8,557 nt of DNA from Anaerolineales bacterium (lineage in GTDB: Bacteria > Chloroflexota > Anaerolineae > Anaerolineales > UBA6663). Numbering within the stretch: position 1 is the first letter of the stretch; the number at the start of each line of letters is the position of its first letter. Location: NCBI GenBank assembly GCA_016789245.1, contig JAEURM010000071.1, forward strand, positions 1-8,557, read 5' to 3'. The notes under the pieces are model-generated. The model was given only the letters and a program-made list of their open reading frames with translations, was not told the DNA's origin and searched no databases. A program made the position numbers and the translations under genes. Positions 1-5,264 of this stretch are shown here, one piece after another.

Positions 1-1005
1 TTTACCAAACGTCTTTTGCCCAATTAGTGGTGCACGGTCACGGTCTAGTAAAGCACCGGCCAAAATTTCGGCGGCGCTGGCCGTGTTGCCGTTCACCAAA
101 ACCGCTACGGGCGCGGTGCTGAGTAAGCCGCTGGTAGCTGGCGCGGTGAGCGTTTTCTCTTCACCCGCGCGGTTGTTTTCATACATCACCACGCCGCCAT
201 CTAAAAAGTGCCCGGCCACTTCCACCGCAGAATCTAGCAAGCCGCCGCCGTTGTTACGCAAATCCACCACAAAGCTCTGGGCGCCGCTGGCCTGCAATTC
301 TTTGGCGGCGCGTTCCACTTCTTGCGCCGTCTTATCACTAAAGCGGCTGAGCGTAATCAGGCCAATGGTGGGCTGGCCCTCCACCATGCGCCACGTTACC
401 GATGGAATTTCAATCCGTTGGCGGGTAACGGTCACCGTTAATTCTTCGCCATCCATGTGCCGCACGGTGATTTGAACTTGCGTATCAATCAGGCCGCGCA
501 CTAACGCCGTCACCTCATCAGTGGTTTTGTCCGGCATAATCTCAATGCCGTCCACACTCAGCAACACATCGCCCGCGCGCAAGCCCGCTTTCTCCGCTGG
601 CGAGTCTGGGAAGGGGAGGAACACAATCTCGCCTTTTTCGTTCTTGGAAATTTCAACGCCAATGCCGCCGTACTCACCGGCCAGTTGTTGCGCTTCTAGC
701 TCAGCGGTTTGCGGTTCAATAAACACGGTGTAGGGGTCACCAATCGCGCTGATGTAGCCTTTGATCAGGCCATGCTCTAAAATTTTTGTTTCCGGCAGTT
801 GGCCGTTAAAGTGCGTTTCTACCAACGCCTGCACTTCTTCAAATACTGGAAAATTTTTGCTTTCTGGCAGGCCGGGCAAGGGCCAGCGGAGCAGGGGGTT
901 GGCGGTGGAATAAGCGTGGGTGTAATAACCGGCTAAAAAGGCCACGCCCAAGCACAGCGCCATAAACAGAGTTAGCCCCACAAATTCCAAGTTGCGTTTA
1001 TTCAT
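1..1005 (-). CDS. ctpA: C-terminal processing peptidase, family S41 (CtpA/Prc type), 3' end outside window
   Basis: The 335 visible residues match a carboxyl-terminal processing serine protease, which cleaves envelope proteins near their C-termini outside the cytoplasmic membrane. Residues about 8-28 are a hydrophobic anchor or uncleaved signal. A GDPYTVF segment (89-95) leads into a PDZ domain (about 112-195, with GGIGVEI and SPAEKAGLRAGD). The S41 core follows, with the DLRNNGGGLLDSAVEVA block (248-264). The catalytic Ser is S310 in NTASAAEILAGAL, and Lys335 of TFGK lies 25 residues later, the Ser-Lys spacing known for CtpB. The window cuts the gene right after that Lys, so the C-terminal part is missing. 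The ATG at 1005 is preceded by AAAAGG with a 7-base spacer. It lies 59 bases after the LCP gene on the same strand and is probably cotranscribed. The family assignment is firm; the exact orthologue (CtpA, CtpB or Prc) is not. Confidence 0.93.
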   Translation of the reverse strand, partial: MNKRNLEFVGLTLFMALCLGVAFLAGYYTHAYSTANPLLRWPLPGLPESKNFPVFEEVQALVETHFNGQLPETKILEHGLIKGYISAIGDPYTVFIEPQTAELEAQQLAGEYGGIGVEISKNEKGEIVFLPFPDSPAEKAGLRAGDVLLSVDGIEIMPDKTTDEVTALVRGLIDTQVQITVRHMDGEELTVTVTRQRIEIPSVTWRMVEGQPTIGLITLSRFSDKTAQEVERAAKELQASGAQSFVVDLRNNGGGLLDSAVEVAGHFLDGGVVMYENNRAGEEKTLTAPATSGLLSTAPVAVLVNGNTASAAEILAGALLDRDRAPLIGQKTFGK

Positions 1006-1025
1006 TGCAAAACCTTTTGGAACAC

Positions 1026-1063
1026 AGATAAATTCGTGTCAATTTGTGTAATTCGTGGCTAAA
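1026..1063. repeat. Dispersed intergenic repeat with short internal direct repeats
   Basis: The short gap between the LCP and protease genes contains three near-identical steps: AATTCGTGTC (1031-1040), AATTTGTGT (1041-1049) and AATTCGTGG (1050-1058). On the minus strand the stretch begins TTAGCCACGAATTACAC. From memory, this resembles a short non-coding repeat scattered through intergenic regions of many environmental bacterial genomes; I could not search for it. It sits just upstream of the protease ribosome-binding site, so it would lie inside the LCP-protease transcript. Confidence 0.6.
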
Positions 1064-1064
1064 A

Positions 1065-2222
1065 CTACTCACCAGCGTTGAAAGATTGCAGAACCGGCAC
1101 AATGGCCTCCATCTGCGGCATCAAAATTTGGGCGCCATCGGCCAGCGTGGTGGGCGTCGTCATGCGGCTATCAATCACCGTGGAAGAAATGGAGCCACTG
1201 CCAATTTGTGCGCCGGCGCAACCCAGTAAGGCCACGTCTTCAAAGCTCAAATCCGTGCGCACGGAAGAGAACAACAACTGCGCCAAGGCCGGCCACTGCG
1301 GAATAGTTTCCGGGCGGAGCAATTTATCCCGTACTGCAAACAACACCTGCTGTTGCCGCCGCATCCGCTGAAAATCACTACTATCATGCCGGATGCGGGC
1401 ATAAATCAGCGCCGTGCCGCCATCCATCTGCACGCGCCCCGCCGGAAATTCAATCGTCATCACGCCCTCGCGGGAGCGCATTGGGTAAGCCGGGTCACGG
1501 ATGGGTTGGGGAACATCAATCTCAATTCCGCCAATGGTATCCACCCCTTGCTCAAAGGCTGTAAAGCTCACCACCACGTGCCTATCCACGCGCACGCCAA
1601 AATTTTGCTCCAGTGTGGCGCGCAGTTGCGCTGGGCCGCCGCCCGCCACGCCGTACAGCTCACCGTAGTGGTAGGCAGAGTTGATGCGTGCTTCGGTGAT
1701 GGGCAAGCCGCCGGGCAGGGGGAGCCACAAATCACGTGGAAAGGCCACCATCTGCGCCGTTTTATTAGAGAAGTTCACACCCACCAAAATCACTGTATCT
1801 GTGCGCGCTGGCCGGTTGTAGTTGGCGTCAAAGCCATCTATACCAATCAGTAGAATATTTATTCTACCCGGCCCATCACAGCTTGTAGGGAAGGGGGCGG
1901 CGGCGGGCAAAACCGGAGTGGGGGGCAAATCTAGCGTATTCGGTGCAATGTAGAACCATGTGGGCGTGGGCGGAACCACCGCTGGCGCCAGAGTCTCGGT
2001 TGGAAACGGCGTGGCAGTTGGCGCGGCTGTGGCCGGCGCAGTGGCGCTAGGTGCTAGTACAGCAACCGTTGTGGCGCTAGGTTGGATTGCAGTTGCGGTG
2101 GGCGCTGGTGCTGGTGGGGTGAATCCGCCCAGCCAGCCTAAAACCAATAACCCCGCCACAAATACGCCAAATGTCACCCAAAGCTCAGTGCGGCCAAAAC
2201 CTAATGTTCTAAGAAACTGCAT
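1065..2222 (-). CDS. LytR-CpsA-Psr (LCP) family membrane protein
   Basis: This 385-residue protein has a short cytoplasmic N-terminus, one membrane helix (about 13-33), a low-complexity Pro/Thr/Ala linker (about 34-115) and an extracytoplasmic LCP domain (about 119-300) opening with INILLIGIDG. Expected LCP residues are present: RTDT with D142, FPRD with R163, N181-S-A-Y, and YARIRH with R277 followed by D283 and R286. In characterised relatives these bind magnesium and the lipid pyrophosphate head group, and the enzyme transfers lipid-linked polymers to peptidoglycan. The substrate here is unknown. I chose the ATG at 2222 because it directly precedes the membrane helix. An in-frame TTG at 2315 would add 31 residues that look like translated promoter region. 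No Shine-Dalgarno is visible before 2222; instead a TACAAT box ends 7 bases upstream, which suggests leaderless translation. The residues after about 300 fit the common LCP C-terminal extension. Confidence 0.9.
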   Translation of the reverse strand: MQFLRTLGFGRTELWVTFGVFVAGLLVLGWLGGFTPPAPAPTATAIQPSATTVAVLAPSATAPATAAPTATPFPTETLAPAVVPPTPTWFYIAPNTLDLPPTPVLPAAAPFPTSCDGPGRINILLIGIDGFDANYNRPARTDTVILVGVNFSNKTAQMVAFPRDLWLPLPGGLPITEARINSAYHYGELYGVAGGGPAQLRATLEQNFGVRVDRHVVVSFTAFEQGVDTIGGIEIDVPQPIRDPAYPMRSREGVMTIEFPAGRVQMDGGTALIYARIRHDSSDFQRMRRQQQVLFAVRDKLLRPETIPQWPALAQLLFSSVRTDLSFEDVALLGCAGAQIGSGSISSTVIDSRMTTPTTLADGAQILMPQMEAIVPVLQSFNAGE

Positions 2223-2228
2223 GCGTTG

Positions 2229-2234
2229 ATTGTA
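2229..2234 (-). promoter_or_regulatory. Possible -10 box for the LCP gene, leaderless start
   Basis: TACAAT reads 2234 to 2229 on the minus strand, with six bases between it and the LCP start codon, so transcription would begin at or next to the ATG. I see no good -35 hexamer at 16-18 bases. A second minus-strand candidate, a perfect TATAAT at 2301-2296, lies within the AT-rich palindrome and would give a leader of about 65 bases. It also lacks a clear -35. Confidence 0.35.
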
Positions 2235-2281
2235 GCAAGGGCTTAAGTGTTTCGGGGGAGTGTCTTCTCTACAATAATCGA

Positions 2282-2305
2282 GTAATATAAGAATAATTAT
2301 ATTAC
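2282..2305. promoter_or_regulatory. AT-rich palindrome, candidate operator between divergent genes
   Basis: GTAATATAA (2282-2290) is perfectly mirrored by TTATATTAC (2297-2305) around a 6-base centre. It lies in the 231-base gap between the LCP gene (leftward) and the WXG operon (rightward), so a bound regulator could affect either direction. The arm sequence itself creates a TATAAT hexamer on the minus strand. AT-rich palindromes also arise by chance, so a regulatory role is inference. Confidence 0.4.
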
Positions 2306-2322
2306 GCAATATCAATAGGCAG

Positions 2323-2350
2323 GGAAAAGCCCTTCTGCTCTCGGCTTTCC
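2323..2350. other. Imperfect hairpin in the intergenic region
   Basis: GGAAAAGCC (2323-2331) can pair with GGCTTTCC (2343-2350), leaving one bulged A and an 11-base loop. There is no T-run after it on either strand, so it is not a standard terminator. It lies upstream of the probable transcription start of the WXG operon and may be incidental. Confidence 0.25.
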
Positions 2351-2410
2351 TTAGAACTTCCTAGCCATAAATCCAAACTAACCCTTACCAAGATTTGTAC
2401 CCACTCATTG

Positions 2411-2416
2411 TAGAAT
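2411..2416 (+). promoter_or_regulatory. Possible -10 box of the WXG100 operon
   Basis: TAGAAT (one mismatch from TATAAT) would place the transcript start near 2423 and give a leader of about 31 bases that contains the ribosome-binding site GAAAGGA (2441-2447), six bases before the ATG. No convincing -35 is seen at the usual distance. The same bases read on the other strand contain CTACAAT, which recurs in this window. Confidence 0.4.
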
Positions 2417-2453
2417 TTTTTCATCGTCTCACTCTCAGTAGAAAGGATTCTCA

Positions 2454-2756
2454 ATGTCAGCACCCCAAGTCCGTGCACAGCATGATGAGCTGAAGAACCT
2501 GCAAAATACCTTTCGGGCTCAATCAGAAGCCATCGGCCAAATGAATCAGAACCTCAAGGCGCGGTTTGATACCCTGCAAGGTGGTGATTGGATTGGCGTG
2601 GGCGCTAATGCCTATTTCAATGAAATGAACGGCGCGGTGTTCCCTGCCCTCAACCGCTTACGCAATGCGTTGGCTGAGGCCGCCCGCCTCACTAGCCAAA
2701 TCTCTGATTTGATGCGGCAAGCTGAGGATGATGCCAGCCGGTGTATGCATGTTTAA
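2454..2756 (+). CDS. WXG100/ESAT-6-like protein, canonical W-I-G
   Basis: This 100-residue, mostly helical protein fits the WXG100 family: two amphipathic helices (about 5-42 and 52-92) joined by a turn with W46-I47-G48, followed by ANAYF. Family members form helical hairpin dimers and are exported by type VII secretion systems or act as partners for other substrates. There is no signal peptide and no membrane helix. I do not see the YxxxD/E export signal near the C-terminus; the tail is Asp/Glu-rich (AEDDAS) with a single Cys97. It is the first gene of a four-gene row with GAAAGGA six bases before the ATG, and ends 36 bases before the next start. The family is clear; whether it is substrate, partner or structural is not. 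Confidence 0.92.
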   Translation: MSAPQVRAQHDELKNLQNTFRAQSEAIGQMNQNLKARFDTLQGGDWIGVGANAYFNEMNGAVFPALNRLRNALAEAARLTSQISDLMRQAEDDASRCMHV

Positions 2757-2792
2757 TTACGGTAAGACATTTGTTCTACAAGGAGAACACCC

Positions 2793-3086
2793 ATGCCTGA
2801 TGTAAGGATGAACTACAACTCGATGGAGGACATGGCCAAAGCCTTCCATTCCGCCCATCAACAGTTGGAGCAAACGATGCGCGAGATGGAAAAAGTGGCT
2901 AAGACCATGGAAGATGGCGCCCTGCTGGGCGGCGCTGGTGATGCTTTTCGGGATGCCGTTCGCTCTAAACTCAACAAGCGCCTAAAAGTGCTGGCCGAGA
3001 AGATGCAAGAATTAGAGCGCGATATTGATGGTGCGGTGAAGTTCACCCGTGATGGTGTGAAAACCGCCCAAAGCCGCTTTAAGTAA
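2793..3086 (+). CDS. WXG100-like protein with L-L-G in place of W-x-G
   Basis: At 97 residues this has the size and helix-turn-helix layout of the WXG100 family, but the turn reads L44-L45-G46 followed by GAGDAF. Phe52 lies eight residues after L44, the same spacing as Trp to Phe in the gene at 3105, so L44 occupies the Trp position. Both helices are highly charged and heptad-like (EQTMREMEKVAKTME before the turn, KRLKVLAEKMQELERDID after it), which suggests coiled-coil packing with a partner. The C-terminus is basic and no YxxxD/E motif is visible. AGGAG (2781-2785) lies seven bases before the ATG. Loss of the Trp is also seen in some paired ESX proteins, so it may be the other half of a heterodimer with a neighbour. 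Confidence 0.85.
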   Translation: MPDVRMNYNSMEDMAKAFHSAHQQLEQTMREMEKVAKTMEDGALLGGAGDAFRDAVRSKLNKRLKVLAEKMQELERDIDGAVKFTRDGVKTAQSRFK

Positions 3087-3104
3087 ACGCTGGAGGCCTA
3101 AACC

Positions 3105-3422
3105 ATGTCTATTTTCAATTTTGTACGCGGCGAAGTGGATAACGTGATGAGCGGCATTGGCCAGCAACAGCAAATTGCCTCAGGCGTTTTGGATACGCTC
3201 AAAGGGTATGTGCCCAAAGTGCAATCCGCATGGATTGGTGGTGACGCAGATGAATTTGCGGCGGATGTGGCCCGTAAGATTGTGCCGGCGATGATTGAGC
3301 TGATTGCGGCGATTGGCGGCGTCAACCTAAACCTGACGCAAGCCGCCAGTATTATTGATCAAGCGGATAACAAAGCGCGAGGGTTAGTGGATAACCTCGG
3401 CGATATGTTTGGTCAGATTTAA
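3105..3422 (+). CDS. WXG100/ESAT-6-like protein, canonical W-I-G
   Basis: This 105-residue protein has the WXG turn W43-I44-G45 followed by GDADEF, with a first helix of about residues 8-40 and a second of about 48-100. The second helix is more hydrophobic than in the two preceding proteins (KIVPAMIELIAAIGGVNLNL, 58-77) but is broken by Gly-Gly and does not look like a clear membrane span. GGAGG (3092-3096) sits eight bases before the ATG, and only 18 bases separate it from the preceding gene, so it is translated from the same transcript. The C-terminal end (NLGDMFGQI) carries no obvious export motif. It differs strongly in sequence from the gene at 2454, so the two are separate paralogues and not a recent duplication. 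Confidence 0.9.
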   Translation: MSIFNFVRGEVDNVMSGIGQQQQIASGVLDTLKGYVPKVQSAWIGGDADEFAADVARKIVPAMIELIAAIGGVNLNLTQAASIIDQADNKARGLVDNLGDMFGQI

Positions 3423-3456
3423 TTCACCGCACACCATTTAGAAAGGAAAACCCACC

Positions 3457-3768
3457 ATGGCTGGTCAAGTTGTTCAGATGGATTATCAGGTGATCGGTGA
3501 CGTCTCCAAAGGCTTCGGCACGGCGCGAGACACACTGACCACCGTTGGCAAAGTTTTAGAAGCGTTGGTACAAGTGCTCCGGGCTACAGCGTTTTTTGGC
3601 GCAGTGATGAATTTGGCGTTGGCCAATTACTTGGATGTGATTAAGCAGAAAGTGCAGAAACTGGCCAAATTGTGCGATGAATTTAGCAAAGACCTTTCCG
3701 CCGCGATTAGTGACCACAGAAAAGGCGATGTGCAAGGCAAGCGGTATTTTGGCGAGGGCGTGCGGTAA
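3457..3768 (+). CDS. Divergent WXG100-like protein with F-F-G turn
   Basis: This 103-residue protein ends the operon. Its size, lack of a signal peptide and two-helix pattern fit the family, but the turn reads F46-F47-G48 inside a hydrophobic stretch (ALVQVLRATAFFGAVMNLAL, 36-55). A helix with KQKVQKLAKLCDEFSKDL follows, then a polar tail ending GKRYFGEGVR. Without its position next to three clear relatives I would call it hypothetical. The hydrophobic centre might pack against a partner or, less likely, touch the membrane. AAAGGA (3442-3447) lies nine bases before the ATG, the gene starts 34 bases after the preceding stop, and an intrinsic terminator follows 31 bases after its stop. Being a gene is well supported; its WXG100 membership is probable. 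Confidence 0.75.
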   Translation: MAGQVVQMDYQVIGDVSKGFGTARDTLTTVGKVLEALVQVLRATAFFGAVMNLALANYLDVIKQKVQKLAKLCDEFSKDLSAAISDHRKGDVQGKRYFGEGVR

Positions 3769-3799
3769 TTTCCTACAGCCCCCCACTCTACTAAGAACT

Positions 3800-3840
3800 C
3801 AACAGCGCGGCTCAGAAGTGTGAGCCGCGCTGTTGTTTTT
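3800..3840 (+). terminator. Intrinsic terminator of the WXG100 operon
   Basis: A perfect 15-bp stem pairs CAACAGCGCGGCTCA (3800-3814) with TGAGCCGCGCTGTTG (3821-3835) around a 6-base loop, and is followed at once by TTTTT (3836-3840). The polarity fits termination of the plus-strand operon. On the minus strand no comparable T-run follows the stem, so it should not efficiently stop transcripts of the convergent pseudokinase gene. Confidence 0.93.
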
Positions 3841-3850
3841 AGAAGGCGTG

Positions 3851-3919
3851 CTGAGCGCAGTCGAAGCATGCCGAACAAGGGACTCCGGCGCCGTGCTCAC
3901 ACCCTTCGACTGCGCTCAG
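3851..3919. repeat. 16-bp inverted repeat, likely dispersed intergenic element
   Basis: CTGAGCGCAGTCGAAG (3851-3866) is perfectly mirrored by CTTCGACTGCGCTCAG (3904-3919) with 37 bases between the arms. It lies in the gap where the WXG operon and the pseudokinase gene converge. From memory, the arm sequence is a common intergenic motif in Chloroflexota and some other environmental genomes; this was not checked. It may be a non-autonomous mobile element remnant, or a hairpin that ends the minus-strand transcript. Confidence 0.75.
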
Positions 3920-3949
3920 GATGCTATTTGTTTACAGCTCTTTGAAATT

Positions 3950-5053
3950 TCAACCACTCATCCAAACAGTCGCAATCACATACAACGCAAAACCGGCAAT
4001 CACCAACGCCATCAAACCGGCCACGATGGCTACCGTAAGCGTGCGGCGCGGAATAGGATACTTCTCAGCTGGGACGCGGCCATAGATGGCCACCAACGCC
4101 GCCGCCAACTCACCAAGCGTAGCAAAGCGCGCATTAGCCGCTAACGCTTTATCTAAAACTTTCAGCACCCCAGCTTGTTCCAACTCTGGGCGTTTGGCGG
4201 AAAGCATTGCGTGCCGCTCCGCCACCAAAGCGCGCACTTGCTCATCCCGCCGCGCGGCTGAGGCGTAGGCCGGTTTGCCCGCCAGCATTTCATAGTAAAT
4301 CAACCCCAAGGCGTACACATCCGCCGCTGGCGAAAAGGCTGCGCGCCCGGCCCGCCCATCCGCCACTTCGGGCGCGCAATACGCCGGTTCAAGCATTAGC
4401 GCATTTTGGCTAATTTCTGCCGCGGGTTGTGCCGCACCCAAATCTAAAATCAAAGGGCGTAAATGGCCATCCGCATCGGTATCCACCAAAATCATATCGG
4501 GCGTAAGGTGTGTGTGGCTTTTGTTTTGTGCGGCCAGCGGTTGCAGAGCTTCACCAATATTGGTGATGAGCCACGCCGCCTGCTGATGCCACAACTGCGG
4601 ATTTTCCAGCATCAAATCGCTGAGAAATTTGCCACGGGCGTGCCGGAACACACTGTAGATTTTAGTTTCACCCCGGAAAGAAATTTCACCGTACGGGCGT
4701 TTGGAGCCAATGGAGGGGGGCAAAATTTCTGGCCAGCTGGTGCGTTTGCGCGCCACCCACGGATTGTGCCCGCCGGGCGTGGCCGTGCTAAAAAGGGCGG
4801 CCTCGCGGCGTAAACGGTCTTCGGCACCATCTACTTCATTGGCCACCTTCAGCAAAACTTTCTCTTCCCCCCGCTCACCTTCATAAAGGGCCGAGGAGCG
4901 CCACACACGCAGAAGCCGCACCACTTTTACATCGCCCAAAAAATCACCATAGGCCAACACGCCATGCCCCGCCTCCGCCGGGCAATCGGTGCGGGAACAC
5001 CATAGGTTGCCATCCACAGTTGCGCGCTCACAAACAGTGCAGTAGCGAGTCAT
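3950..5053 (-). CDS. Membrane-anchored pseudokinase with N-terminal zinc-ribbon-like segment
   Basis: This 367-residue protein starts with four cysteines in a zinc-ribbon-like pattern (C5, C8, C19, C24), then a Ser/Thr-kinase-like fold (about 42-300), then a C-terminal membrane helix (about 340-362) with only a few residues beyond it. Kinase landmarks are K69 (VLLKVAN), E84 of helix C, D204-L-G in the DFG position, APE at 227-229, and D245 in the ADVYALGLIYYEMLAG block. The catalytic loop, normally H-R-D with Asn five residues after the Asp, reads H180-T-H182-L-T-P-D-M187, so both the catalytic Asp and the Asn are missing. No glycine-rich loop is seen either. It should therefore be inactive as a kinase, although nucleotide binding is possible. 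I chose the ATG at 5053; an in-frame TTG at 5065 has GGAG only one base away. It lies between the WXG operon and the EccC-type gene, on the opposite strand. Confidence 0.88.
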   Translation of the reverse strand: MTRYCTVCERATVDGNLWCSRTDCPAEAGHGVLAYGDFLGDVKVVRLLRVWRSSALYEGERGEEKVLLKVANEVDGAEDRLRREAALFSTATPGGHNPWVARKRTSWPEILPPSIGSKRPYGEISFRGETKIYSVFRHARGKFLSDLMLENPQLWHQQAAWLITNIGEALQPLAAQNKSHTHLTPDMILVDTDADGHLRPLILDLGAAQPAAEISQNALMLEPAYCAPEVADGRAGRAAFSPAADVYALGLIYYEMLAGKPAYASAARRDEQVRALVAERHAMLSAKRPELEQAGVLKVLDKALAANARFATLGELAAALVAIYGRVPAEKYPIPRRTLTVAIVAGLMALVIAGFALYVIATVWMSG

Positions 5054-5070
5054 AAAATCACTCAAACTCC

Positions 5071-5110
5071 GTCAGGGCGAGGGGAGCTTACTTCCCTCGT
5101 TCGCAATGAC
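5071..5110. repeat. Hairpin-forming dispersed repeat in the pseudokinase leader
   Basis: The element is bounded by GTCA (5071-5074) and TGAC (5107-5110), with inner arms CGAGGG (5078-5083) and CCCTCG (5094-5099). On the minus strand it begins GTCATTGCGAACGAGGG, which from memory resembles a widespread intergenic repeat family. It ends 17 bases before the pseudokinase start codon, so its hairpin would form in the 5' leader of that mRNA. Confidence 0.6.
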
Positions 5111-5186
5111 ATTAAGTTAGACTTCGTTGGCACGCGCTGGCTTGCGTTGACTCTGACTTTTGCGCGTGAGAGAATGCCCGTGAAGT

Positions 5187-5216
5187 ATTGTAGAGGACGG
5201 CTTTTAGCCGTGTCAA
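5187..5216 (-). promoter_or_regulatory. Sigma-70 type promoter of the pseudokinase gene
   Basis: On the minus strand a consensus TTGACA (5216-5211) is followed after 18 bases by TACAAT (5192-5187), one mismatch from TATAAT. Transcription would start near 5180 and give a leader of about 127 bases carrying the hairpin repeat. This is the best promoter in the window and it points only toward the pseudokinase gene. Confidence 0.75.
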
Positions 5217-5221
5217 CAAAA

Positions 5222-5227
5222 TACTAT
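5222..5227 (+). promoter_or_regulatory. Possible -10 box of the EccC-type gene
   Basis: TACTAT would start transcription near 5234 and leave a leader of about 31 bases with GGAG (5255-5258), six bases before the ATG. No good -35 lies at the normal distance. The box sits just beyond the -35 of the opposing pseudokinase promoter, so the two would be back-to-back. Confidence 0.3.
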
Positions 5228-5264
5228 CAGCTCCAACCAACTCTAACTGTCTGCGGAGACCCCT

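Noticed and set aside
83..733. Plus-strand open frames opposite the protease gene
   Set aside because: They are antisense to a clear S41 protease and their translations show no domain or sensible composition.
1044..2229. Several plus-strand open frames opposite the LCP gene, including an Ala/Val/Gly-rich one at 1960-2229
   Set aside because: The odd composition is the mirror of the Pro/Thr/Ala linker of the LCP protein; there is no ribosome-binding site or family match.
2223..2315. N-terminal extension of the LCP protein from TTG at 2315
   Set aside because: The extra 31 residues translate the AT-rich palindrome and promoter-like sequence, and the ATG at 2222 starts right before the membrane helix.
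3851..3919. Inverted repeat read as an insertion-sequence end or CRISPR unit
   Set aside because: There is no transposase, no target-site duplication and no regular array of repeats; only one pair of arms is present.
3950..5053. Active PknB-type Ser/Thr kinase
   Set aside because: The catalytic loop lacks the essential Asp and the following Asn, and no glycine-rich loop can be found, so activity is unlikely.
5054..5065. TTG start at 5065 for the pseudokinase
   Set aside because: It adds only four residues, and its GGAG is one base away, too close to work as a ribosome-binding site.
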